Origin: an uncultured Clostridia bacterium
GTDB lineage: Bacteria; Bacillota; Clostridia; Christensenellales; Borkfalkiaceae
DNA length: 64,000 nucleotides
Reading direction: 5' to 3'
NCBI GenBank assembly: GCA_947632195.1
Contig: CANROE010000003.1
Span: forward strand, 1 to 64,000
Part shown: positions 48,358 through 57,308 of the stretch, piece after piece
How positions within the stretch are numbered: the first letter of the stretch is position 1
Layout: each line of letters opens with the position of its first letter
Notes under the pieces: model-generated
What the model was told of the DNA's origin: nothing
Databases searched by the model: none
Seen by the model: the letters and a program-made list of their open reading frames with translations, nothing else
Program-made: the position numbers and the translations under genes

Positions 48358-48386
48358 TTCCGTCTTATTGCGCCGCTTATACGCGT

Positions 48387-50300
48387 TTAGATATCCAAAT
48401 CGGTTACAAGTGTGGCGTTTTCTTCAATGAACTTGCGCCTCAGCGCCGGACTCTCGCCCATGAGAATGTTGAACATCTTGTCCGCCTCTACCGCGTCCTC
48501 CATGGAAACTTTGATGAGGGTGCGGGTGGCGGGGTTCATCGTCGTGTCCCACAGCTGCTCGGTGCTCATCTCGCCGAGACCCTTGTAGCGCTGGTATTCC
48601 ACCTTGTTGTTGTTCGCCGCGTCGAAGAGCACCTTTTCTTCCTCGGAATAGAGATATACATCTTCCTTGCCCTTGACGCTCGCCTTGTAAAGAGGCGGCT
48701 TTGCCGAATAGACGTGCCCGTGCTCGATGAGCGGGCGCATGTAACGGAACAAAAAGGTGAGCAGCAGAATGCGGATATGCGCGCCGTCGACATCGGCATC
48801 GGTCATGGAGATGATACGGTCGTAGCGCAGTTTGCTCTCGTCGAAGTCGTCCAAAATGCCGCAGCCGAACGCCGTGATCATCGCCTTGATCTCCGCGTTT
48901 TCGAGGGCGCGGTTGAGCCGCACTTTTTCGACGTTCAGAATTTTGCCGCGAAGAGGCAGAATTGCTTGAAATCTTCTGTCTCTGCCCTGTTTTGCGGTGC
49001 CGCCTGCGGAGTCGCCCTCGACGATGTAAATTTCACACAGCTCGGGACGTTTATCCGAGCAGTCGGCAAGTTTCCCGGGGAGGGTGGTGCTTTCGAGCAC
49101 GCCTTTCCGCCGCGTGAGCTCGCGGGCGTTTCTCGCCGCGTCGCGCGCCTTCTGCGCCGTGATACAGCGCAGGACGAGTTCCCGTGCCACGGAGGGGTGT
49201 TCTTCGATGTAGGTACCGAATTCGTCCGCTACGGCCTTGTTGACAAAGGGACGGATAAAGGAGTTGTTGAGTTTATCTTTGGTCTGAGACTCGAACTGCG
49301 CGTCTTCGAGCTTGACGGAGACGACGGCGGTAATGCCCTCGCGCACGTCCTCGCCCGTGAGACGGTCGCTCTCTTTGAGCAGGTTGAGTTTCCTGCCCGC
49401 GTCGTTGATGACCTTTGTAAGCGCCAATTTCAAGCCCTCAACGTGCGTTCCGCCGTCGATGGTGTTGACGTTGTTCGCATAGGAATAGATGACTTCGTTA
49501 TAGCTCTCGTTGTATTGGAGAGCGACTTCGCACACCGTGGTGCCGTCCTGCGCCTCGAAATAGAGGGGCTGTTCAAACAACACTTCGCTGCCCTGGTTGA
49601 GTTCCTCCACGAGTTCGCGGATCCCGCCCTCGTAGCAGAAACTGTCCCGCCGCTCCTTTTCGCCGCGAAGATCGGCAAGGGTGATCGTGAGCCCCTTGTT
49701 GAGGAAGGCGAGCTCTTTTAAGCGGGTTTTGAGCGTTTCGTACTTGAACGTGATCGTCTCGAAAATTTCCGCGTCGGGGAAGAAAGTGACCTTCGTGCCC
49801 GTCTTTTGGGTGTCGCCGATGATTTGCAGGGGACGCTGGGGCACGCCTCGGTTGTAGACTTGTTTATAGACATGGCCGTTCTGGCAGACTTCCGCCTCCA
49901 ACCATTCGGAGAGCGCGTTGACCGCCTTCACGCCCACGCCGTGAAGACCCGAAGAAACTTTATACCCCGAGTCGCCGCCAAACTTTCCGCCCGCGTTGAC
50001 TTTGGTAAAGACGACCTCGACGGTGGAAATACCCTCTTTGGGGTGAATTTCGGTGGGAATGCCCCGCCCGTTGTCCTCCACGGTGCAGCTGCCGTCCGCG
50101 TTGATGGTGACGTCCACGCGGTCACAATAGCCCGCCAAGGCCTCGTCGATGGAGTTATCCACGACCTCGCTGACGAGGTGGTGGAGCCCTTTTTCGTCTG
50201 TGGAACTGATGTACATGCCGGGACGCTTACGGATGTGCTCCAAGCCATCCAATACCTGAATTTGTTCGGCGCCGTATGCGCCCTCTACCTTTTCCGCCAT
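48387..50300 (-). CDS. gyrB: DNA gyrase subunit B
   Basis: EHIRKRPGMYISSTDEKGLHHLVSEVVDNSIDEALAGYCD; YIVEGDSAGGTAKQGRDRRFQAILPLRGKILNVEK. Confidence 0.98.
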   Translation of the reverse strand: MAEKVEGAYGAEQIQVLDGLEHIRKRPGMYISSTDEKGLHHLVSEVVDNSIDEALAGYCDRVDVTINADGSCTVEDNGRGIPTEIHPKEGISTVEVVFTKVNAGGKFGGDSGYKVSSGLHGVGVKAVNALSEWLEAEVCQNGHVYKQVYNRGVPQRPLQIIGDTQKTGTKVTFFPDAEIFETITFKYETLKTRLKELAFLNKGLTITLADLRGEKERRDSFCYEGGIRELVEELNQGSEVLFEQPLYFEAQDGTTVCEVALQYNESYNEVIYSYANNVNTIDGGTHVEGLKLALTKVINDAGRKLNLLKESDRLTGEDVREGITAVVSVKLEDAQFESQTKDKLNNSFIRPFVNKAVADEFGTYIEEHPSVARELVLRCITAQKARDAARNARELTRRKGVLESTTLPGKLADCSDKRPELCEIYIVEGDSAGGTAKQGRDRRFQAILPLRGKILNVEKVRLNRALENAEIKAMITAFGCGILDDFDESKLRYDRIISMTDADVDGAHIRILLLTFLFRYMRPLIEHGHVYSAKPPLYKASVKGKEDVYLYSEEEKVLFDAANNNKVEYQRYKGLGEMSTEQLWDTTMNPATRTLIKVSMEDAVEADKMFNILMGESPALRRKFIEENATLVTDLDI

Positions 50301-50354
50301 AACTTCTCCTCCGCGCGCATGCGCGTATGTGCCCGCGTGCGCGCGTCACAATTT

Positions 50355-50383
50355 ATTATAGCATGACTTCACGCGTTTGTACA
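50355..50383 (-). promoter_or_regulatory. Candidate gyrB promoter
   Basis: Minus-strand TGTACA (50383-50378), 17-bp spacer, TATAAT (50360-50355). Confidence 0.65.
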
Positions 50384-50448
50384 GCAATTTTCAGCAAATT
50401 TAGGCTGTGAACATAAAATTTCATTGCCTTGCGGAAAAACCGAAAAGC

Positions 50449-50488
50449 GGCGCGGGGGCGTTCCGAATATTCGGAACGCCCCCGCGCC
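50449..50488. terminator. Perfect 40-bp palindrome between dusB and gyrB
   Basis: ggcgcgggggcgttccgaat|attcggaacgcccccgcgcc. Confidence 0.75.
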
Positions 50489-50516
50489 TTTCTCTGACCC
50501 GCAATGTGATCCCCCG

Positions 50517-51482
50517 TCATTCTTCGGCGGGGCTCCCACCGTTTCCGCCGAAGATCTCGGCGGCGTATTTTATCACGTCGTCCGTCGTTTCCGCAGCAAA
50601 CAGCTTGCGTTTCCACTCTGCGGCTCCCCGCCGCCCTTTCAGATAAAACGCCGCCATCTTGCGCATGAATACGCAGGCAAAATGTTCGCCATAGAGCGCC
50701 TTCGTCTCTTGCAGCTGCTCGGGAAAGAGCTCGGAAAAGGGCGTCTCATCCCGTTCGAGGATCTCCGCAAACACCTGCGGACGGTAGAGCGCGGCGCGGG
50801 CGATCATAATACCGTCCACCCCCGTCCTGTTGATCATCTTTCGCGCGTCCTTGTCGTTCCAGATGCCGCCGTTGCCGATGACGGGAATGCTCACCGCCTC
50901 TTTCGCCTCGCGGATCTGCTCGAAATCGACGGGTCCCGCGTAAATTTTATCCCGCGTTCTGCCGTGGACGGTGATCATGCACGCCCCGGCGCCCTCGCAC
51001 AATTTTGCAAATTCCGCCGCGCGCCTGTCCCCCTCCTTCACGCCGACGCGGAACTTGACCGCGATCCGCTTTCCGCTCTTTGCGCACTCCGAAATGATCT
51101 GCTCGGCGAGTTTGGGTTGCTCCATCAGAGCGTTCCCCTCCCCGTTGCGCACGATCTTGGGCATGGGACAGCCCATGTTGATGTCGATGAGGTCGAATTT
51201 CGCAAGATCCTCGCTCTCGCAGGCGGCGCGCATCAGCACGGGCACACTGCCGAAGAGCTGGATCGCCTTCGGGCTCTCGTTTTCCCCCGTGTAAAGAATG
51301 CGCTTGCTCTCTTCGCTGCCGAAAGCAAGCCCCTTTGCGCTCACCATTTCGTTAAAGGCGAGCCCCGCGCCCAAACCACGGCACATCTTGCGGAAAGGAT
51401 AGTTCGTATATCCCGCCATCGGTGCAAGAAATATGTTGTTTTCCACCTTCAATCCCGCAATGTCCAGCTCATGAGTGTTCAT
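50517..51482 (-). CDS. dusB: tRNA-dihydrouridine synthase
   Basis: LKVENNIFLAPMAGYTNYPFRKMCRGLGAGLAFNEMVSAKGL; MGCPMPKIVRNGEGNALM; ITVHGRTRDKIYAGPVDFEQI. Confidence 0.95.
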   Translation of the reverse strand: MNTHELDIAGLKVENNIFLAPMAGYTNYPFRKMCRGLGAGLAFNEMVSAKGLAFGSEESKRILYTGENESPKAIQLFGSVPVLMRAACESEDLAKFDLIDINMGCPMPKIVRNGEGNALMEQPKLAEQIISECAKSGKRIAVKFRVGVKEGDRRAAEFAKLCEGAGACMITVHGRTRDKIYAGPVDFEQIREAKEAVSIPVIGNGGIWNDKDARKMINRTGVDGIMIARAALYRPQVFAEILERDETPFSELFPEQLQETKALYGEHFACVFMRKMAAFYLKGRRGAAEWKRKLFAAETTDDVIKYAAEIFGGNGGSPAEE

Positions 51483-52863
51483 GTTTTGCCCTCCGGTAGT
51501 ACATTTCTTTTTCTTCGCGCGAAAGCAAAGTGGGGTCCTTGCCGTCCGCGCGGACAAGTTCTTCATAACAGGTATAGCGTTTTTGCAATTTTTTGGCGGC
51601 GTCGAGGAGGGCCATCTCGCAGTCCTCCCCCACCGCGCGGCCAAGCTCTACGGCGCAGAACAGGACGTCGCCGAGTTCCTCACCGATTGCCTTTTTGTCG
51701 CCCGAACGCACCGCCTCTTTGAGTTCGCCGTACTCCTCTTTGAACTTTGTCTCGAAATTTTCAAAGGTGGCGGGGTCCCAGCCTCCCTTTTCCATGCGCT
51801 TGGCGATCTTTTGCGCACGGAGAAGAGCGGGAAAGCACGCGGGAACGTCGTTCACGGCGTCCGAATAGGTCTTCTGGTGCTTTTCCGCCATCTTATTTTT
51901 GTCCCAGACGGAGAGCGCGCTCTCCGCGCTCTTTGCCTTGTCCGCGCCGAATACATGGGTGTGCCGCGTGATGAGCTTTTCGCACACCTCCGAGAGCATG
52001 TCCGTCACGGTAAAATCGCCCTTCTCCTCTTCGATGAGGGTATGAAAGAGGGACTGCATCAGAACGTCCCCCGCCTCTTCGCACATCTTGTCGGGATCGC
52101 CGAGGTCGATGGCGTCCACGAGCTCGTATGCCTCCTCAATGGCGTTGATTCGGATGCTCTCGTGCGTCTGCACTCTGTCCCACGGACAGCCGTCGGGAGC
52201 GCGCAGACGGCGCAGAATGGCGAGGAAATCTTCAAAATCGAACCGTTTCTTTTCCAATAACGGAAGATCGTATACCACGAGCGCCGAACGGGGAGAATAT
52301 TCGCTCCGGCGGTCGATCTCGAACAGAGGAAGTTTCTCTGCCTTCTCCTCCTCTATGTAACAAGCGGGCGCCTCGTCGCCGAATTTTTCGCACAAAAGCA
52401 GTTTTACGTCCCCCGCGAGCAACTCGTTGTCGAGATCGTACACGACGAGGGGCAGCGTGAGTTTTTTATCGGCGAGATCGTAGGCGGAAACGGCTTGATA
52501 GCCCCCCGTAAGTCCCGCCAACGCCGCCGCAGACGCGGACTTGGAGACCCCCTCGATGACGGCAGCGCCCTTTAACAGCGACGCGGCGCGGTCCTCAAAC
52601 ACACCCCCTTCCACACAGTAGCAAAGGTCGCACCCCTCGGCTTGCCTTTTAACCTCCGCAGCGAGATTTTTTGCGAGCGTATCGAAATTCCGGCTCTTCT
52701 CATAGACAAAGTCGAGCGTTTCAAAGGGAATGCCCTCGTCATGCAGGGTCTGAGCGGCGGGCGACATATTGCGCACGAGCACTTTCTGCGCCTTCTTCAT
52801 GGCGACGATCGCCCGCGCCGTGACGTCTCCCCTCCTTGTTCCCAATCCGATGACCGTGATCAT
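51469..52863 (-). CDS. Tetrapyrrole methylase-MazG fusion (YabN-like)
   Basis: MITVIGLGTRRGDVTARAIVAM N-terminus; LRAPDGCPWDRVQTHESIRINAIEEAYELVDAI (MazG). Confidence 0.93.
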   Translation of the reverse strand: MITVIGLGTRRGDVTARAIVAMKKAQKVLVRNMSPAAQTLHDEGIPFETLDFVYEKSRNFDTLAKNLAAEVKRQAEGCDLCYCVEGGVFEDRAASLLKGAAVIEGVSKSASAAALAGLTGGYQAVSAYDLADKKLTLPLVVYDLDNELLAGDVKLLLCEKFGDEAPACYIEEEKAEKLPLFEIDRRSEYSPRSALVVYDLPLLEKKRFDFEDFLAILRRLRAPDGCPWDRVQTHESIRINAIEEAYELVDAIDLGDPDKMCEEAGDVLMQSLFHTLIEEEKGDFTVTDMLSEVCEKLITRHTHVFGADKAKSAESALSVWDKNKMAEKHQKTYSDAVNDVPACFPALLRAQKIAKRMEKGGWDPATFENFETKFKEEYGELKEAVRSGDKKAIGEELGDVLFCAVELGRAVGEDCEMALLDAAKKLQKRYTCYEELVRADGKDPTLLSREEKEMYYRRAKHEHS

Positions 52864-54172
52864 ATTTTTTCACCCGTTTTTTCTTAACAGTATAATACAA
52901 ATCGAGGAAAAAAGCAACCAGATAACAGACGTTTGCGGCGATTGCCGCGCCGCCTACCGAAAATTCAGGCACGAGCGCGAATTCAAGCGCAAATTTTACG
53001 CAGACGGCGACCAGCATGGAAAGCGCCGCCTTCTTCGCCCTGCCCATGCCCGTGAGACAGGCGGCGAGGGTATCCACTCCCGCCAGCGAGACCGCCGAAA
53101 CGGACACCGTTTTTAAAAGCATGACGAGGACGTCCGCCTCTGCGGGGGCGAGACCGCCGTAGAGCAGGGAGACGACGGGGCGGGCGAAAAAGAAGAGCCC
53201 GAGCGCGCAGGGCGCGGAGAGCAGAAGAGTGAGAAAGAGAGATGACAGGGCGCGCGTTTTGCCGTCCTCCGCATTTCCGCGCGCGACGGCGCGGGAGACG
53301 GCGGGCACGGAGGCCGCAGCAAGTCCGTAACAGATTGTTGCGGGCAGCGAGACGAGGGAGAGCGCCGCGCCCGAATACAACCCGTAGAGGGAGACTGCAT
53401 TTTCCGCATGCGCGCGGAGCAGCCGCACCAAGAGCACGCTGTCCACCGTCTGCGAGAGAGGGAGAAGGGAAGTCGCCGCCATCACGGGTAGGGCGGAAAA
53501 GAAAATATCGGTCGCGTAGACCTTCCCCGCCGCGAGCGTGTGCCGTTCGCGCTCCCTTCCCGCGCGCATAAAGAGATAAAACAGCGCGCACAGTTCGGAA
53601 AGGGTGACGGCAAGAAGACAGAATGCAACGGCGCGGGCGGGCGTGTTTGCATAACGGTAGGCAAAATACAGCCCGAGACAGGATTTTACGACCTCTTCCA
53701 CGAGCTCCGAGACCGCCGTGGGCGCCATGTTGTTTTTTCCCTGAAAATAGCCGCGAAATACGGCGATGAGCGCCACGAGAAAGACGGAGGGCGCAAGTGC
53801 GAGATAGCAAGCCGTGAGCCCGCCGTCCCCCTGCATTGCGCTCATATAGGGCGCAAAGAGGCACATGAGCGCCGTCCCGCACAGCCCGAGCAGAGCGAAG
53901 AGTTTTAAGGCGGTTTTGAGGGTGGGCGCGCTGCCCCGCCCCGTGGCAGTTTCGCGGGCGATCATGCGGGAGAGCGCCGAAGGGATCCCCGCCGACGAAA
54001 AAGTGAGCAGAACGCAAAAGAGCGGGTATGCCATATGGTAAAGTCCCATACCGTAACCGCCCAAAAGTCCCGTGAGGGGGATGCGGTACAGTGCGCCGAT
54101 CCCCTTTGCGAGAATGCCGCCGAGGGAGAGCACTGCGGCGGATTTGAGAAAGTCGTTTTTTTTCAAGCGCAT
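52739..54172 (-). CDS. SpoVB/MurJ-like MOP-superfamily flippase
   Basis: MRLKKNDFLKSAAVLSLGGILAKGIGALYRIPLTGLLGGYGMGLYHMAYPLF; about 12-14 TM. Confidence 0.88.
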   Translation of the reverse strand: MRLKKNDFLKSAAVLSLGGILAKGIGALYRIPLTGLLGGYGMGLYHMAYPLFCVLLTFSSAGIPSALSRMIARETATGRGSAPTLKTALKLFALLGLCGTALMCLFAPYMSAMQGDGGLTACYLALAPSVFLVALIAVFRGYFQGKNNMAPTAVSELVEEVVKSCLGLYFAYRYANTPARAVAFCLLAVTLSELCALFYLFMRAGRERERHTLAAGKVYATDIFFSALPVMAATSLLPLSQTVDSVLLVRLLRAHAENAVSLYGLYSGAALSLVSLPATICYGLAAASVPAVSRAVARGNAEDGKTRALSSLFLTLLLSAPCALGLFFFARPVVSLLYGGLAPAEADVLVMLLKTVSVSAVSLAGVDTLAACLTGMGRAKKAALSMLVAVCVKFALEFALVPEFSVGGAAIAANVCYLVAFFLDLYYTVKKKRVKKYDHGHRIGNKEGRRHGAGDRRHEEGAESARAQYVARRSDPA

Positions 54173-54192
54173 TATGTATGGGGGATTCCCCC

Positions 54193-54375
54193 TATCTGTC
54201 CCCCGCGAAACGGGAGAAAGTGGCACGCAGTGCCGAAAGGGGGGCGGTGTACTATACAAGAAAATAAGGTGCCCCCCTCCCCTACCCCTCCCCCGCTGAC
54301 GCGGGGGAGGGCGAGAAAAATTTCCCCTTGCTGTCCCTTTTAGGGAAAGTACCCGCAGAGCGGGGGAAAGGGTTT
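54193..54375. repeat. Family E palindromic repeat block
   Basis: ctgtcccccgcgaaacgggagaaagtgg..., cccctcccccgctgacgcgggggaggg, cccttttagggaaagtacccgcagagcgggggaaaggg. Confidence 0.65.
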
Positions 54376-54390
54376 TACACGCTCTCGGAG

Positions 54391-54434
54391 AACCCTTCAG
54401 TCACTTTGTGACAGCTCCCCTACAGGGGAGCCGA
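54391..54434. repeat. Family B repeat
   Basis: aacccttcagtcactttgtgacagctcccctacaggggagccga. Confidence 0.7.
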
Positions 54435-54458
54435 GAAAAAATTTCCACATCACTTGCC

Positions 54459-54580
54459 TTAGGCGGAATTCACTTCCGCCGTGGGCGACTACATTTGTTG
54501 CACTCTTGCAACTTATTCTCCGACAAGGCGAACAAGAGGATAAGCAAGTTAAGGCAAATATGCACGTTTCCTCGCACAAT
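54459..54580 (-). repeat. Family F repeat copy
   Basis: gccttaggcggaattcacttccgccgtgggcgactacatttgttgcactcttgcaactt; inverse match to 13390-13456. Confidence 0.85.
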
Positions 54581-54624
54581 TATTTTCAAAGTGAGATTTC
54601 TCGACTTCGTGCTTCGCGCTCCGC

Positions 54625-54686
54625 TACTTCGCCTGCGGCTCGTGCCGCGCTTAGAGAATCAGAACTGCGCGCGGGGCGAAATGACA
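54625..54686 (+). repeat. 62-bp repeat (copy 2 of 3)
   Basis: tacttcgcctgcggctcgtgccgcgcttagagaatcagaactgcgcgcggggcgaaatgaca, identical to 54-115. Confidence 0.95.
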
Positions 54687-54749
54687 ATTAGAGCGATTTG
54701 CGCATAGCACAAGGAAAAGAATTGTGCGAAACTAAAATCACTGCGCGTT

Positions 54750-54867
54750 GGAAAACCACGCTTTTCCATAAGCGCACCCAATTTGTTGCATACTTGCAAC
54801 TTCTTGTCCGATGAAACGAATGAGAGGATAACTAAGTTAAGGCGCAAACGCCTATTTCCTCACGGCG
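54750..54867 (-). repeat. Family F repeat copy
   Basis: ggaaaaccacgcttttcc, gttgcatacttgcaacttcttgtccgatgaaacgaatgagaggataactaagttaaggc. Confidence 0.8.
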
Positions 54868-54885
54868 TTTATTTTCGACCGACAC

Positions 54886-54937
54886 CCCTTCCGTCTCCTT
54901 CGGAGACACCCACCCCTCCAAGGGGTGGGCAAGGGGG
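54886..54937. repeat. Family D repeat
   Basis: CCCCTT-cc-GTCTCCttcGGAGAC-ac-CCACCCCTccaAGGGGTGG-gc-AAGGGG. Confidence 0.85.
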
Positions 54938-54960
54938 AGGAAGAAAAGAAATGCGTGAAC

Positions 54961-55506
54961 TTATTCAAATTGATTCGCAATAATATCCGAAGTGAGGCGG
55001 GCGAGTTTGACTGCGGACGACTCCATGATCGCCCCTTCGTCGGTGGACAAAAGCACCACCGCGCCCAAACAGTCCCCGCCCGCTACGACGGGCACGATGA
55101 CCTGCGCCGTGACCGTAAGGTCGCTGTCCGTGGCGATGGGCAGTATGTCTCCCCCCTCCGCCTTGCTCGCAAGATAGCTCCTGCGTGAGAGCATGACCTC
55201 CGTCATTTTGTCGGAGACCGACTTGCCCGCAAGCGACTTCTTCCCCGCGCCGCTCGCCTGCAAAACGCCGTCCGTATCGCAAATGACCGCAAGATAGCCG
55301 CTCTGTTCGTTCAAAGACTTTGCCGTCCCCTTTGCGAACTGTTCGATGCTCGCGATGGGCGAATACTTTTTGAGCATGAGCTCGTCGCGGTCGGTAAAGA
55401 GCTCCAAGGGATCCCCCTCCCGAATGCGAAGCGTTCTCCTTATTTCCTTGGGGATGACGACCCTCCCGAGCTCGTCGATCCGCCTGACAATTCCCGTTGC
55501 TTTCAT
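54961..55506 (-). CDS. spoVT: Stage V sporulation protein T (AbrB plus GAF-like)
   Basis: MKATGIVRRIDELGRVVIPKEIRRTLRIREGDPLELFTDRDELMLKKYSPI. Confidence 0.95.
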   Translation of the reverse strand: MKATGIVRRIDELGRVVIPKEIRRTLRIREGDPLELFTDRDELMLKKYSPIASIEQFAKGTAKSLNEQSGYLAVICDTDGVLQASGAGKKSLAGKSVSDKMTEVMLSRRSYLASKAEGGDILPIATDSDLTVTAQVIVPVVAGGDCLGAVVLLSTDEGAIMESSAVKLARLTSDIIANQFE

Positions 55507-55668
55507 ATAAAACCTCCGTGTACTTTCAATATGCGGAGTTTTTTGGGTTTCTATGCAAAATTTTGCGTCCGCGCATTTTCCTCTTCCCATTGACAAAAAA
55601 TGTTTTGTTTTTTATAATTTTTTTGTAAGATTTTGCCTTGCAAGTTATCTTACAGACGGAAACGTGCG

Positions 55669-56136
55669 ATGAAGGACATTGAAGAGTTCTACAACACCTA
55701 TGGGGGCAGGCTGTACGCCTATTGCCTGACCCTTGCAAAGAACAGGAGCGACGCGGAGGAACTTGCCGCGGAGACCCTTTTCCGCGCCGTGCAAAAGGAA
55801 ACTTTCCGCGGGGAAAGCGACCTCTTTACGTGGCTGTGTGCGATCGCGCGCAATCTCTTCCTCGCCGAGGAGAAAAAGCGCAAAAAAAGAGCAAAGCCCG
55901 ACCCGCCGCCCGACTTCGATTCCGCCCTTCTAGACCGCGACGACGCAACGGGGATCTTGCTTGCGATGAATTCTCTCGAAGAGCCCTACCGCGGCGTGTT
56001 CTTTTTGAAGACGGTCGGCTCCCTTCCGCCCGAAAACATCGCAAAAATTTACAAAAAGAGCGTGAATTGGGTGTATGTCGTCTATCATCGCGCGAAGCTG
56101 AAAATTTTGGAAAAATTGGAGGGAAACCGTGAATAA
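55669..56136 (+). CDS. ECF-type RNA polymerase sigma factor
   Basis: IEEFYNTYGGRLYAYCLTLAKNRSDAEELAAETLFRAVQ; region 4 LEEPYRGVFFLKTVGSLPPENIAKIYKKSVNWVYVVYHRAKLKILEKL. Confidence 0.9.
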   Translation: MKDIEEFYNTYGGRLYAYCLTLAKNRSDAEELAAETLFRAVQKETFRGESDLFTWLCAIARNLFLAEEKKRKKRAKPDPPPDFDSALLDRDDATGILLAMNSLEEPYRGVFFLKTVGSLPPENIAKIYKKSVNWVYVVYHRAKLKILEKLEGNRE

Positions 56137-57256
56137 ATGTAATTTGGTTACCGATTTATTGCCGCTGTATGCCGAAGACCTGCTCTCCGAGGACAGCAAA
56201 CAACTCGTGGAACGCCACCTTGCAAAGTGCGCTGCGTGCTCCCAAAAATTGAATCTTTTGAAAACGCCCGACGCGCCCTCTTCCCAAACCGAAAGCGCAC
56301 CCGAAGAGGAGCGGCAGGTGCTGAAAAAGACGAGGAAAAAACTCAAAAAGCACACTGCCGCAGTCGCCGCCGCCGCCGTCTTTCTCTCGGCGATCCTCGT
56401 GTTCTGCGCCGTCTATTTCCCCGTCAAAAATACCGTTAAAGAGCGCACGTTGCAAGAACGGGCGCGCGCGGAATTGCTCTACGGTCCCGCCTATGAGAAC
56501 CGCGCCGCCGCCTATCCCCGCATCGTTTCTCATACGGTCGTCTCGCGGTCTCCCGCAGAGGGGACAGGACTCTCTTTCACGGCGGAAACGGGCGAAACGC
56601 TGCGCATCGCAATGCCGGAGAGCGAACTGCTCGAATTTCTCTATCCCGAAAATACCGAGAGCTGGCGGGTCATTACGAAGGGAAACGAGGCGGTTTACCC
56701 CAACGTCGACCTCAAAGTGTCGGTGGTGACAGACCAAACTGCGGCGATCCTCTATGACCGCGCGCAAGGGCTCTCGCAACAGGAAGAATTTTCTTCCCAT
56801 GCCTCATTCTATTCCATCATCCATTATTATTACTATTATGGAGGCTCCCTGCTCGACCGCAGTCAACAAAAACTCGCCTATCTGTATCTGCGCGAGGCGA
56901 AGGGGATCGGGACTTACCCCCAGCTTGCGGCGTTCTGTTTTACCTACCCGCTCTCGGAAACGACCGTAGACTCCTCCTACAAGGATGTTTTGCTCGCACG
57001 CGCGGTGCGGGAATGCCTTTGGCACGATCTTCATCTCGCAAACGCAAGTTCGGCGGAATATTTCCCCATCGAGGGCGCGGCGACTGGCTTTGCCCTCTAT
57101 ACCGCGAGCATGAAACAGTTCAATATCTATTTGCAGGGCAAGGGCGGGATGCTTTGGGTGCTGGATTTCAGCGTCCCCCGTCCCTCCGAGACCCGATATT
57201 TCGACGGGGATGCCGACGACTTGATCTCCTATCTCGAACAGATCTCTCTTTCGTGA
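56129..57256 (+). CDS. Anti-sigma factor with zinc-finger (zf-HC2) N-terminus
   Basis: CNLVTDLLPLYAEDLLSEDSKQLVERHLAKCAACSQKL then one TM; 8-nt overlap with the sigma gene. Confidence 0.88.
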   Translation: MNKCNLVTDLLPLYAEDLLSEDSKQLVERHLAKCAACSQKLNLLKTPDAPSSQTESAPEEERQVLKKTRKKLKKHTAAVAAAAVFLSAILVFCAVYFPVKNTVKERTLQERARAELLYGPAYENRAAAYPRIVSHTVVSRSPAEGTGLSFTAETGETLRIAMPESELLEFLYPENTESWRVITKGNEAVYPNVDLKVSVVTDQTAAILYDRAQGLSQQEEFSSHASFYSIIHYYYYYGGSLLDRSQQKLAYLYLREAKGIGTYPQLAAFCFTYPLSETTVDSSYKDVLLARAVRECLWHDLHLANASSAEYFPIEGAATGFALYTASMKQFNIYLQGKGGMLWVLDFSVPRPSETRYFDGDADDLISYLEQISLS

Positions 57257-57268
57257 CCGCAGAGAAAA

Positions 57269-57308
57269 CGCCGCCCTTTCCGTTTCCCGGAAAGGGCGGC
57301 GTTTTTTT
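57269..57308. terminator. Bidirectional terminator
   Basis: aacgccgccctttccgtttcccggaaagggcggcgttttttta. Confidence 0.9.
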
